A stretch of DNA of 60,000 bases from Lineus longissimus. Lineage: Eukaryota > Nemertea > Pilidiophora > Heteronemertea > Lineidae. The position numbers and the translations under genes were made by a program. The first letter of the stretch is position 1. The number at the start of each line of letters is the position of its first letter. Below are positions 48,151-60,000 of the stretch, piece after piece. The DNA lies in contig NC_088320.1 of NCBI RefSeq assembly GCF_910592395.1, positions 6,512,001 to 6,572,000 on the forward strand, given 5' to 3'. The notes below the pieces were generated by a model. That model ran no database searches and was not told the origin of the DNA. It saw only the letters and a program-made list of their open reading frames with translations.

Positions 48151-51100
48151 AAAGCAATACAGATATCAGCACTAAGAATGAATAGGTTTGGCTGAAGTCG
48201 AGCTCATATGTCGGGACCATACTAAATCTCCCATCAATGCCTTACTACAGTCATTATTTGAGTTATATTTAGAAAACTGATTGATCAGCTCATCAGTCAT
48301 ATTTTCACCTCTCGGCGACCACTGAGTAAGTGAAAACAGTCATGACAGGAAATTAATTGAACAGGTAACCCATTAAGCGATTTATAACAATAATGTCTAC
48401 TGTTCATTAGAATAATTCAATAACAATCTTGGTCTAACCGATTTATTATATCTACGGATCAATTGAAGGATACGTGCCAGAATGACGTCAGAGCAATGAG
48501 TCTCATCTTGACGTCAGCCTGGCCGGCTATGATTTCGACGAAGTTGAGTAATTCATTTTTAGAAAATGATTAAATTGTTATGTTTACAATATTAATGCAT
48601 AGCGATTGGCACTATCAATTCGTGGTCACATCGTTATTCCATTTATAACTCAGGTAGACTGCAAGTCATTAGAAGTGCGTGCTTAATTGCAGAGTTGTCA
48701 ATTTCCGCAGAGCCTGTGACTAGCTGAGTGCGTCACCCTGCCATTGCTGTCCGGCAAAATGTCCCGCAAACGATTCATTCCATTCCGTGTATCGAGCCCT
48801 TAAAATTAATCATATCAATCTAGCGACGATTTAAAATTTAATGCAGTAATTTGTCACCAATGTGACGCAATTCCTTTTTCCTGTTGGATGCTGTCAGGAA
48901 ACGTTATTATCGGGAGTGGTTTCGTTGAGCGGGAAATAAAGTTATGATACATTTACAAAAATGTATATTATTTCCAGAGCCTGTGATTTCAATCTTTCTT
49001 TAGCCAGCATTTATTAGCAAACTGTATTTATTATCTTCTAGCGATGTTATGAAGTACCCTTATTATCCTCAGATCAGCATTTCAATATTGGCTATGTCTT
49101 TCGAAGTTCAGTAGACCTGTTGAACAACCCCTGAAAAATTCCAACTTACGTCTACCGAGGATAGACTCCCGGGGTAGTCCATTTCGTCATCCCATTCATA
49201 CTGTCTCCACTGCGTCCGGAGTATAACCGATGAAGGCAATCGAACACTCTCCTCGAAGGAGGTGACAGAGCACTTCAGATGATGCGACGTGGAGATTTCC
49301 TGGGGCCAGCAGTGAAGCACCCTTCTCAGTCAGATGCTGTATAAAGTTTCATATTACCCTGGCCACTTGTTGGCGATTTCTAACGAAGCCCATTAAACTT
49401 TAATGAAGAAGATCTAGCGGAAAACGTGCTTTCCATCGTACACTGAATCATACCGATCAGACTAAAAAATACCACTATCGTGTGGTGCATCCCAACAAAT
49501 TAACAATTTGCGAGAAGATACCAGACATGTATTGCAGAACCTGTCCTCCTTTTGATTCTTTAAGCGATTGTATTATTGTTATAGTAATATTTACAGCTAT
49601 CAGTAAATATCAATATCACAAAAATTCAATCACCAGTGTATTTATGCAATTCTTGATAGTAGTAGATTTTTATGTAAGAGGTTTTTTTACAGTTTCTGAA
49701 CAGATACCCAAGATGATGAATGAATCTGAAATACCATTCTCCGAACTGGCTCCTCTATTATACTTATTTCAATTGGTATAATAGTAGAGAAGAAGACGGA
49801 TGTATGGAAACATCGATTATTTATTAAGACCTTAGCATATCTTCTTTGAAATTAAGCGTGTACTTGAGGATCGGTTAAAGGTGTTTGAGGTAAAGTTACG
49901 GCAAGCAAGCGTGGACTGTTTCTGACTTCATCAAGTTATTTCAAAGAAAGGGGTCCTTTCTGGTTTTCATACTGTTTCATTTACGACGGAATTGCATCAG
50001 TCATGCCGATATCGGTTCCAGAAACTACATTCAGTCGTCCGAAAAGCTTCAGTTCTGGAAAGTGATTTTCTCATGATGGACACTAAGTGCACTCGTCATC
50101 TACCCAAAGAAGTATTTGAAGCACTTCTTTTGAGTATTTCCTGGATTTATTGATGACCAATCTCATTAAATATCAATAACCACATTACAGACCTCTTCAA
50201 GATGTTCTTGTGCTGAGATGTTATTCAATATTGGTCTCGGCATAAAATGCTTCTTCTCATCGATCTCATATCTTTTACAGCGTGACTGATTTACTTAGAG
50301 GTATCCACTATTATAATAACAAATAGCTGCAAAGCAATTGCTTCGTTCAAAGTAGGAACTGACCTGTGGTTTTAAAAGTACCAATTGCTGATGCCCTTAC
50401 CAAAAGAACTCAAAGGCATATCACTCAAATGACAGTGGTCATGAAGGGCAGTGACTGTATACTGGTACCGGATCACCGGTACGCGCGCATAGTTCATTTT
50501 TTAACTGAACGGTCTTCGTATCTGTTCGTCGACCTTGCACGTAAACACTTGGGTGAATAAAACATTCGATATCATCATTAATTTCAACATTTTTGTTTGA
50601 ATCAGAGCACTTACCCGGTTGCAGCTTGTTTATTTTTCCGTTGCACACTCCGACCCCTTTGGCAATATTGTCAATGCTCTAAGCACCGGATACCAGTAAA
50701 AACGTCAACGGAGTGCATCTCATGCCAAATAGGCAATGTATCATGTACCTTATTTGCAGTTCAAACCCGGCCATTTCAACTTGAACCCATTTGCGCACCA
50801 AGCGCATTAAACAAACAATGAAGTATCACTAAATATTACGAAACTGCATTGATGATTTGATGCTATCTGGTTACCTCTCCGTCCAGGCACGAGATTGTGA
50901 CAGCGATGGTCCCTGGTGATTCCAGTGAATTAATCACTATAGCAAAATTCACCCATTTCGCAGAAAATATCATGCGATCGCGTTTGAGTACGAAGTTTCC
51001 CAGACGCACAGGTATAAAGAGCTTGAGCAGTATGTACGTTTACGTTTGCGTGTAGGATTATAATGACTCACACGCTTATATGGAATCTCAATCAATTTAT

Positions 51101-52629
51101 AAACAATATACTGTGTTATGATAGGAGATGATTAAGATTTATGTTTTGAAAGCAAAACATCCTTTTTGCGAACTGCTTCACGTTGCGCTATATTGTATCG
51201 CCATTTCTACATTATATCGCCATTTACATAATGACGTTATATGATAATTCCCATTAAAAAAGTGGCGATATAACGCACACTCTTCTTACATGCAACGCCA
51301 CTGTTCTTACAGTGATATTGATCCAATTGCAGACTTATGATACCTGATTTTACGAAAACCTTGCACATAAAAGCAATTGGAGCTTGGTAACCCGACTGTC
51401 AAAGTTGAATGTCAGAAGTTAAAATCTACATTCTGGTTCTAAAACGGCTATAACTCGGGAACGGAAGGTCATAGCTACTCACATTTTTCATCGATCACGA
51501 ATTCTTAGTACATGCACAAGCAGTTTCAGTGCAAACTTGCAAATTCTTTGATAAAAGTCATTAATTCCGGTACAAAAATTTCTCGTCTTGGAGTTAAAAC
51601 TCGTCTATTTGATCGAATGTTAGACAATGTTTTGGGAAAGCTGCGACTTCGCAAACAACGGTCAACAACATTGCAAAAGTCCTTAGTTTAAGGATGTGCG
51701 TTGCGGTAAAATAATCCAAGACCTGGTTGAAGATAGTGTCAAAAGTTTAGAGAGGCCTTGAACAGGTTTTGGGGAAGTTACGTACCAACCTCGGCGCAGT
51801 CATATGCCAACCTTAGGTAATTGCCAGTAACTTTCTTGTACGAAAGAGAGATCATGTCACGATAATGTCACTGCGGTGAACAAATCCCTACACTTGTAAT
51901 TTCTTAAGTGAATTCAAGCACGCGTTTAACATTCCTCAAGGGATGCCAATTTAAGTAAAACCCCTCTATGTTGTCATAATAATTAGTTATCTATGGGTTC
52001 ATAAGTAGTTTTGAGTGGATAAGGGAAGGGCCCTGGCCATACTTGTCCGAGAATGTGTACACAGCTCGATTAAGGGCGGGAGAGAGTGCCTACTAAGTGG
52101 ATTAAAGTCAAACCCTTTGCAAGTTAAGGGTGGATGGATAAAATAAATGTTTAAAATGCCACAATGACTGTTTGGAAAGTCAATTTTAATCGCATAATGA
52201 TATGTTAGGAATTACTGTGGCGATTGGAAGATTGGAATTTAGTGTTCATTTAACTGTTGGTAACTGTTTTTGTGCTTAGTGTCGTTGTAGTTGTCAATAC
52301 GCAAACCGGTGTGACAGCGGATATAGTCCCCCTGGAGTCATAGTCCGGTAGCATTGTATTTGACCAATTAAGCAGCATGATCTATTGTACCGCTAACCCT
52401 AACCAAAACATTTAGCAATGCGGGCTATTGTTACACGGACTATCAGCCTTAGGACTACTATCCCTTGCACACCGGCAACAAACATTTCTCGAATTTTTCC
52501 CGTTATGAGAGTTGCTTGATACGATTGGTTTTAGCATAACGCTATAATACCTGGTTGAAAACATTGATATGATGAAAAATCGTATCTGGTTAGTTAACGC
52601 TTTGATATAACTTCGATATTCAATAGTAC
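48151..52629. other. Non-coding stretch with a small inverted repeat
   Basis: No gene recognised. TATATCGCCATTTAC (~51213) and GTGGCGATATAACGC (~51262) form a small inverted pair, with a further TATTGTATCGCCATTT copy at ~51192. Confidence 0.45.
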
Positions 52630-52760
52630 CGTGATATAGTGAGTGCACCACGCTTATAATGCGGAGGTCATGGGTATAGGCTATCGGAACCACATCCACT
52701 GTTTCAAACCTGTACTTGAGCAAGACACTCAAACAGCCTTCAACAAGCATTAAATTCAAT
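52630..52760 (+). mobile_element. tRNA-derived SINE remnant
   Basis: A degenerate tRNA-like head (GTGCACCACGCTTATAATGC, then GGAGGTCATGGGTATAGG) is followed by CTTGAGCAAGACACTCAAAC, shared with the SINE remnant at 20880. The B-box is decayed. The 138-codon ORF starting at 52716 begins inside this remnant and is not supported as a gene. Confidence 0.5.
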
Positions 52761-54191
52761 TTCATGTTCTCTTCGTGGAGGAGGTTGGCGTCTGAAAATG
52801 AACGAGAGCGTTGTATGGATGAATGCTTACAGATCCTCCACGCGATGGACTGCACACCTCCTGTAGCGCTCTATCACTTGCTGGGTCGAAAAATGCTGCT
52901 TCTGAGCAAACACTCGGCAATATTGTCCGACTTTCCTCACTCTCTCTCTCAGAGCATATACAGCATGCATCACTCGCCAAAGTTATATCTGTCCTGTCTG
53001 TGCACCGAGTCCGATCGCGGTCATAACGTGCCAGTGATCATGAAAGACACTGCCGTCTTTTCCAATGCCTATCACAGCGGTCTTGACGGCCGATTTGGAA
53101 TAAGCACGTCAGCCATTCAGCCGAGAGAATGAGTTGGTTCCAGCGATCTCGATCGGGTCCTGCGCGACTACGCAGCATCCGACGATGCAACGAATACGTA
53201 ATACGTGTAACAATACAAGGCCACTTCTCCGCAACTCTCTGTGGCTGCATTGACTTTCGGGCGCTTTTCATCTTGAACCATTCAGCTAGCAAAAGCCAGC
53301 CGCACATTTACGAACAATGCTCCCGGCACAGTGATTCGCCAAAAGAAACACATTTGTATATCACTATTCATATCAGTGTGCAAGAAGTCAATATAGTGTG
53401 TAAGAACTCATAAATATTATCACTCAGAATTTGATTTCATAAAAAGTTTACGGCATTTTACGAGTGCACCCTCGAGACCTGACGGCTGAATTGGATGGCC
53501 GTGGCCGAGGTATCTTCTCCTCATCTTTCTCTTGGCTGCTTTCGGTAATTATTGCTCTCTTTAGCGGAGTTTGTCTAACCAATTGTGCGACTGAATTGGG
53601 CCAGATCTCTGGGCGGAGACGTCCACATTGGCAGTGCCCCAACGGCAGTAATGTACCGGCTATTTACAACAAAATCATGGCCTAATTTGATTGAATGAAT
53701 GAATGGCGAGGGTATACTCATAAAGCTCTCGCTTTGAGAGCACCATATCCCTCATTCACTCTGACGACTCGGCCTCTCATGGCAGCGAGAACTCACCCCA
53801 GAAGCATAGGATTCACTCACGGTTGGCTTTACTGGAACAACCGATGGAAATTATGGAAAACTTAAAGGATTATTTCACATTTACTAGGAAAATTAAGATT
53901 CGTTCTCCAGTGAGTTGATTAGTTTTATGTTGGCATAAGCCCAATTCAAGGATTGACAGCGTCATTTGGCGTGCAAGTCCCGCCCCTTGAAATCAGTGCC
54001 GTCCATGCATGGTGGCGCCGCTGGTCGTGAAATACGGCTAACGTCCAAGTCCCGCACGCCTCCCGCACCGATCGCTTATTGTTGTGATTGTCACTCACTG
54101 CTCGATACTGTTTCCCGCGCTTTTGCCAGAACTAGACTCCAAAGGATTCAACTGTGGCTTAAACTAAACGTAGATTGCATGACTCTTGACC
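52761..54191. other. Non-coding stretch, nothing recognised
   Basis: Overlapping ORFs on both strands at 52716-53307 and 53448-53685 show no recognisable domains and no splice context that I trust. Confidence 0.4.
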
Positions 54192-54375
54192 ATGTATATG
54201 CCGAAGGAAAGTCTATTCCTTCTTTTGGTACTCAGTACTTTTAGAGACGGTTTATCTGTTATGGATAAGACAAGGAATAAACCTCAGTCACCCTCGGATA
54301 TTACCACAACGCGGCCTGCCAACGATTCTTCCGTGGATATACAAAAGCTTTTTTCAATGTACCGGCAAAAACCAG
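54192..54375 (+). CDS. Possible first exon of a secreted protein
   Basis: From ATG 54192 (or ATG 54198) the frame gives a signal-peptide-like start: MYMPKES, hydrophobic LFLLLVLSTF, then RDGLSV. About 38 polar residues without cysteine follow, ending KLFSMYRQKPG. It meets a good splice donor, CCAG|GTAGGT, at 54376 (phase 1). The layout suits the first coding exon of a secreted precursor or growth-factor prodomain, but I recognise no family and found no partner exon downstream. It could be chance. Confidence 0.25.
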
Positions 54376-56974
54376 GTAGGTGGTTATACTTCATAATACC
54401 TCACTTTACTGAAATAAAGTACGAGGCATCTTAGTTGTTAAAAAGTATGTACAAGTGTTTTGGTTGACCTTTATTAAGAACGAACATCAGGATATTGGCC
54501 AGTTTGTTCAATTGTGTCGGACATGTCGGAGTGAAAGTCACTCAAAAGTTTTACATTTCCACTGAAGCGACGACTTTCATGAGTAACCAATGGTTAACAT
54601 GCGTTGCGTTAGTTTTCAAAATTCGATGTGCTTTTCGCCATCCACACGTAAATCGTGGCGACTGGGACAATCGTGCTGTTTTCGGCTAAAGTTCACCTAT
54701 CTAGACATCTTAAATGAAATATTGTCTCTATGGCACGCAGTGCTGTTCTAAAAGTCTGAATTGCCATTTCATAGTCAGGGTCGAAAGATTTTAAATTACG
54801 CGGACCATCCAATTTTAAGATGAGCCTTGCGTGACCTACATTTGTGCACGTCAAACACGCGCCATGCTCAGTGAAGTCTTCGACACATCATTACGCACCG
54901 GTACCGTGTTAATTCAATGGAAAGTCATCAGTGATTTTAGACTACTGGCAACTGTCAAGCAATTCACCCAAGGAACAACCTTTGAAAACGAGTTAGAATT
55001 TTGATATCCCGCTCACAGTACAGTCGACTTCAGGCATGCATTGACACTGTGCATGTATAAAAACGACCGTTACAATGCACACGTTTTTTTCTTTCTATGG
55101 CATGAATGGCGTAACATCTGCACGTCCCAGATATGCACTGGCTGCTCGCTTCGTATGCACTAACGGCATCGATGGCAAAGACCCTTAAAATTCATCACCC
55201 TACCCCTTAACTAAACTTAATCAAAGATTAAAACAGTGAATCCTCCTGGTAATAGAACTATATCGGGGTGTTGGAGTGCCTGACGGTCATTCAGAGGACT
55301 AGTGCCTGGAGTTTATCCAGCAGAGCATCCGACTATCGATTTTTTGGCCGACACGTTTTACGTTAACCTGGGAAATTGTTGCAAATTCTACGCTAGTATT
55401 AATTGATAGTACTTGCGTGAACTGTACGGCGTAGTATGCAGATTTTTTATTGTTTACCGTGTTTTGTAGTACGAAGTGACGTGACTGGATGAAGCCAACT
55501 ACAGCGGCCGCGATGTCATTGATGGCCGTTGCAAAGTTGAGTGTGGTGGGACGGGTGTCGTGATTAGCGGTTTATGCTTCTGGTAGTATATACGTCAGTT
55601 GCCCATTCGTTTGTCGGCCGTCGGTCCTTGCCGGAATAAGCAAGGCCAGCGATTTTTATTTGGGCCTCATCGAATTGACTGACGGAATGAACGACGGAAA
55701 TATGATGGAACGTGATAAAATCATGCTTCATCATCGCCAATCGTTTGAGGGAATTTGAGGGAGAAGTAGCGGGAGATAAAGCCGGACCGACTCTAATGAT
55801 TTTGTTGACAAAATAACTGGGGGAAGCTCTGACCTGCATTTATCATATGAACAAGAATTGTATATACCAACACTGTATGCCACTACCTACAACTGTATAT
55901 CCCTGGCGCCCTCTCCCCCCAAAAAACATGTCATCATCTCCCGCTAGTCCTCCAGTGAACTGGAAAACCTATTTGCAAAATGGTGGGATATGAGAAACTT
56001 GTCATTTTGAGTCAATCTGGGACATCCGAAGTTTTCGCTCACTTGCAGAACTAGTCATAGAGACAATGGACATTGCGGAAGAGGGTCCTTTCTCTGTGGA
56101 GCAACACTGCCTTGTAAGAGCACCGTATATCAAAGAGGGTAACCTGTCATGCCTGTTGTGATATTGCCATCTTAGCACACGTCAGTTGGTTCACTGAAGA
56201 CTTTCTCCTCCATTCTGCCTGAGTGGACACTTGGGACATGCTAAATTCCAAGAGGGGAATGCTTTAACAAACATCGTACACGTGTAATTCATGCAAACAG
56301 TGTGACACAGTTCAAGTGTCAGGTACTGTTCTTTCGTATTCACTTAATCTAACGAAGACAAAAAGTGACGATGGTACCCGTTTATCCTCGTAGCGTTCAT
56401 GCGAAGAACGCTGCTATATGGCTGTTGAGTGTCTGATGTCCATTCACTATACCCTAATGTCATGAGTGTCAATTCATGTGCTATTTGAGTCGCACTGAAT
56501 ACATTGAAATCGTAGTGTAAGGATAGTTCGACTATATTAACCCACTTCTCTTTGAAGATATTGATGTCAAGCATTACTGTAAACAGCTTTCAATAAGAAA
56601 CGCACGGCGACTGTGGCGTTTTCTAAAGGGTGTACTATTCGCAGGACACAACCCTTGTTCTTTCTGGTGAATTCGCGGATGTATTAAGTACCCATACCTA
56701 CATAATGCACGTAAAGGGCACCTCCATGCAATGCCCGTTATAAACTTGAATTGCTCCTCCACGGAGAGACCTAGCAAGTAATAGAGACCTGTGCTACTGA
56801 TGAACATACGTCGTGGTGTCCTCCGCAAATGCTCCACAAGTTTATTGGGTAGATGAGCAATGTCTGGCAACAAGACAGCAATCACATCATTGGTAGACAC
56901 TTAACGTCAATTCGTAACTGGTCTCTCTTTCGAACACGAGGGTAAGAGATTCTCTCCACTATTCATTGACTAAC
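54376..56974. other. Non-coding stretch, nothing recognised
   Basis: No exon with a recognisable domain follows the candidate at 54192. - strand ORFs at 55564-55839 and 56344-56900 have no known motif. Confidence 0.4.
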
Positions 56975-57035
56975 AGTGGCCTAGCGGATGAACCTCCAAG
57001 AAAGATCATCGGGGTCAACATCCTGAGCTGAGGAA
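56975..57035 (+). mobile_element. tRNA-derived SINE head
   Basis: A-box match TGGCCTAGCGG (56977-56987) and B-box-like GGGTCAACATCC (57012-57023) are spaced about 35 bp, as in tRNA promoters, but the flanks do not fold into a tRNA, so I call a SINE remnant. Confidence 0.45.
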
Positions 57036-57179
57036 GTCAGGGGTTTCCGGCGCTGGCCATCCTTCGTCAACGCAACCAGCCTTGTGTGGTGGGACGGAGG
57101 GAGCAAGCGCCAAGGACCACTGATCCCCATGACTTTGGGGTCAGTGCATTCTCGTCACTGGCACATGCTCATATGTACC

Positions 57180-57300
57180 TGTAACGATTAATATTAGAAG
57201 GTCAAATCCCTGCCCGGACCTGTGTTGCAAAAGCACTTTTTCTTACTGTAGCACGAATGCGTGCTGCCGCTCACTCGAGTTAGGGATCTTGGTCTATTCA
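57180..57300 (+). mobile_element. Second tRNA-derived SINE fragment
   Basis: B-box-like GGTCAAATCCC (57200-57210) is followed by TGCCCGGACCTGTGTTGC and AAGCACTTTTTCTTACTG, a body commonly seen after tRNA-derived heads. No A-box is visible. It may be part of the same insertion as 56975-57035 or a separate decayed copy. Confidence 0.4.
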
Positions 57301-60000
57301 CTCCAAGTCCTTCTGACCTTAAAATCTAAATTAACGAACATGATAACGTAAGAGGACATTCAGTTTATGATTCCGCGGTGTACTAACGGTCAGTGATGGT
57401 CCGTTTCTCAGAAGACAGATCGGACTAAGACAGGAAGGACGCGCTTTAAACGATCTTTTGACATGTTTGAATAGTTACAATAAAGGGCCATGACATGTAG
57501 GCCAAAGGATTCCATGAGGTAAAGATCGGGGATGGGCACGTGTCATTTGATGATGTCTGGCATGATAGAGCAGCAATAAATCGTCAGGCTAGACGCGCTG
57601 TGGTTAATAGGGATCGTCCCTAATTACTCCTCGAACAGTGGCGGAGAGGTCCCTATAGATGATGACAAGAATCACACTCTAGCGGGTTTGCTTTGTAGGT
57701 GCTCACATGAACAGTTTTATACCCCCTAAGCTTGCAATGGTTGCATCGTAACATGTATGCACCATCGATCAGACACTCACCTTTTTATGAGTTCCTTCAA
57801 TGATGGTTTTGAAAGGGTACATGTAACCTCTTTTAGAACAACTCTCTTTGGTTAGCAGTCTGGTTATCATGCTGTGCTGCGACTACATGGATAGAGCACC
57901 TTATATGCATCAGTGGTTGCAGATACTCAGCCAGCATCAGCCCTTACTTAGTATCATTCATCTCCAGTGACATTTTTGAGCTCTTTTGCGTGGTTGCCCA
58001 CCGATGACCGGTTGCTCCTACCACGTGGTGTGGCGGGCTCTCGCTCTAGGTTGATGCACAACTCAAAACACGCATCAGTTTGGCAAATCTGGATGTATAT
58101 CTTTGGTGTGCATTGACCAATGATATCAACTAATACGTAATAATAACACTCACCAGTTGCATTCTACGTATACACTTAACACTTTGCTGTCCAATTTTTG
58201 GCAAGCCCAGTAACATCGTTGTTAAATCCTCACCGTAATCATGTCTGCCCTTTATCAGCACCTCGGTAACCAAGTTGGCCGCTAGTGCATCTTGGATGAT
58301 TTTATGATACTGTGTAAAGGCGGGCCCAAAGTGCAACGTCTGTCGAACTTCTTAGAACACCGAATCAAGAACTCTAAATGATAACCATTGGTGTGTAAAA
58401 AATGCTTTAAAGCCACTTAATGACCGGTTTACTGCTTATGGATTTTGGATGCAACATTTTGAAATTTTCTTGGTTAGAATACTCGTAGCAGTTTGGAATA
58501 CGCCATGAAGACTACTGGTTCCGCATATAACACTGACTGCAGACTTAAAGCATGTGACCATAAGATTTGCACGAATAGCACACAGTCTAGTCAAGCGTTG
58601 GATTGTTGTGATAGAGTATGTTATACTCGTGGACCTACTCATGGGCTTTATTGATAATTCAATAACTATTTCCGACGAAAGACACTGGATGAATAAGGCT
58701 CACTGTTTCATGGAAACGCCCCCAGGATTATAGGAACTAGCAGGGGACAGGTTGTAAAGGTCGTGCTTTAGACTTTGCAGTACAAAGTATATATACAAGC
58801 CTAAGTTTCACGTAAATGTGCATGACATTCCACTAATATGATTATGAATTCTATAAGAATACAATTCTTCGCTCAAAATATGCATATAAAATATTCAATA
58901 AAGGACGTTTATTCTTGGAACCCATGCATAGCAGGCTTTGTGGTCTTCTGTATTTGAGTTGGCATACAATCATGTCCAGAACCTCTGTTTGATATGCGCG
59001 TTTACAACTGAAATGCACGTGGACGAGTTTTAGAACTGAATAAACCCTGTAAAATGAATTACATGTATCAAACTCAATCAGTGTTTGTCCCACTCTGCCA
59101 CTTGACCAGTTCATCCTTCTCGGGGATGGTTATCATCTTGGACTAGCCTCTTCCCTTCTGTAGCGACCATGACATCAATCGGCGTTGGCATATTAAACAA
59201 AGCCATCTCAGATGGCCTTTTATATATCGTTTCAAAAAACGTAGTGAAACAGATGTCAGTCGCTGAAACAGTAATTCACTTCACATGACTGTGTATACAC
59301 GTGTTTCGAAATCAAGATGGAGTGCAAATCACACGAGAAACATGTGCACAAAATTCATATTTGCCCTGCGATTCATTTCCATGTCCAAACCACTTGGACC
59401 ATGGTTTGGACCAGCCTTCGGCAGAAAGGTGTTACTCCGTAAAGTGAAAAACATCGCGTTTAATCTTGTTAAACAGTTTCAGAACTTCATTGGTATTTTC
59501 AACATATTGATAAATCTTGGGGTTATTAATACGCTAACCTAAAAACCAACCGAGAATGTACATCATGTTCTTGGTTCATTGTGTGTAACACACAATCCTC
59601 ACGACCTACACTTCCTTTTCATAAGCATTTCATATGAAAAGTCCTCTTTTGACATATGTTTGTATTATGTCAACTTGGGCCACTAGAGGAACGTAGAGGT
59701 TAATATGGACTAGTCAAAGCTAAGAGTGTATTTGAACTAGGAAGAAAACAAGTGTGTACACGGGGATGTGTACACTTTAATGTGAAAAGTACCTTGCATA
59801 TTGAAGCAAGTAGTAATAAGGGAAGGTCTACTGGTGAACCTCAGTTGACAGTGGTGTGTGAGAGATTCCAGAATAGCCGATTAATATATATATTAATTAC
59901 CAGGATCAATTTTGACGTAAACCTCTAAAGATTACACATCACATTGAGAGAAATGCAACTTGACCAAGAGTCATAATGTCATCCTGCATCTGGTTGTCAG
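57301..60000. other. Non-coding stretch to window end
   Basis: No gene recognised. An 85-codon + strand ORF at 59285-59542 is rich in Lys, Phe and Ile toward its end, but has no family match that I know. Confidence 0.4.

Noticed and set aside
52716-53132. 138-codon + strand ORF
   Set aside because: Its start lies in a SINE remnant, it has no domain, and overlapping ORFs of similar length exist in other frames and on the other strand.
56975-57025. True tRNA gene
   Set aside because: A- and B-box matches are present but flanking bases do not form acceptor or anticodon stems, so a SINE remnant is more likely.
59285-59542. Lys/Phe/Ile-rich ORF resembling a cationic amphipathic peptide
   Set aside because: Composition alone in AT-rich DNA; no signal peptide, cleavage motif or family resemblance.

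Overview
This is a gene-poor window of animal nuclear DNA. Coding exons are short and bounded by GT..AG introns, non-coding DNA is AT-rich, and there are many minisatellites, hairpin elements, tRNA-derived SINE remnants and a decayed non-LTR retrotransposon. Two genes are well supported, both on the + strand: an FBXL7-type F-box/leucine-rich-repeat gene and an ANTP-class (NK-like) homeobox gene whose homeodomain best fits the Nedx/lms family. As I recall, that family occurs in invertebrates, including amphioxus, and is absent from vertebrates. With a sea-urchin-TU-like foldback element and over-representation of TACATGTA, this points to a marine invertebrate (invertebrate deuterostome or lophotrochozoan). 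The species cannot be fixed from sequence alone.

Layout. 1-14.2 kb: no recognisable coding exon. It holds a near-perfect 229-bp palindrome (1589-1817), a palindromic GGCAAGCC repeat cluster (~5.0 kb), a 28-bp minisatellite in two blocks (~5.9-6.4 kb) and a 928-bp foldback element with 8-bp flanking duplications (12020-12947). 14.3-16.6 kb: the last two coding exons of the FBXL7-like gene; the 5' exon(s) were not found. 16.6-25.3 kb: intergenic, with one SINE remnant and TAATTG/TAATTA sites. 25.3-34.1 kb: the complete four-exon homeobox gene (285 aa). Its 6.9-kb first intron has a minisatellite at each end (43-bp units by the donor, 42-bp units before the acceptor) and a 3' scrap of a non-LTR element. 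36.7-38.2 kb: a 5'-truncated, disrupted L2/CR1-type reverse transcriptase on the - strand. 38.2-60 kb: no confident gene. It holds a decayed MITE-like inverted repeat (45.9 kb), a 30-bp minisatellite that reads through as a Thr/Ser/Val-rich ORF (47.6-48.1 kb), SINE remnants (52.6, 57.0, 57.2 kb) and one possible secreted-protein first exon (54.2 kb).

The two genes are not an operon and need not act together. The F-box protein should be a substrate receptor of an SCF ubiquitin ligase. The homeobox protein should be a nuclear DNA-binding factor with an eh1-like Groucho-interaction motif. Most long ORFs elsewhere come from tandem repeats or chance and are not annotated as genes.
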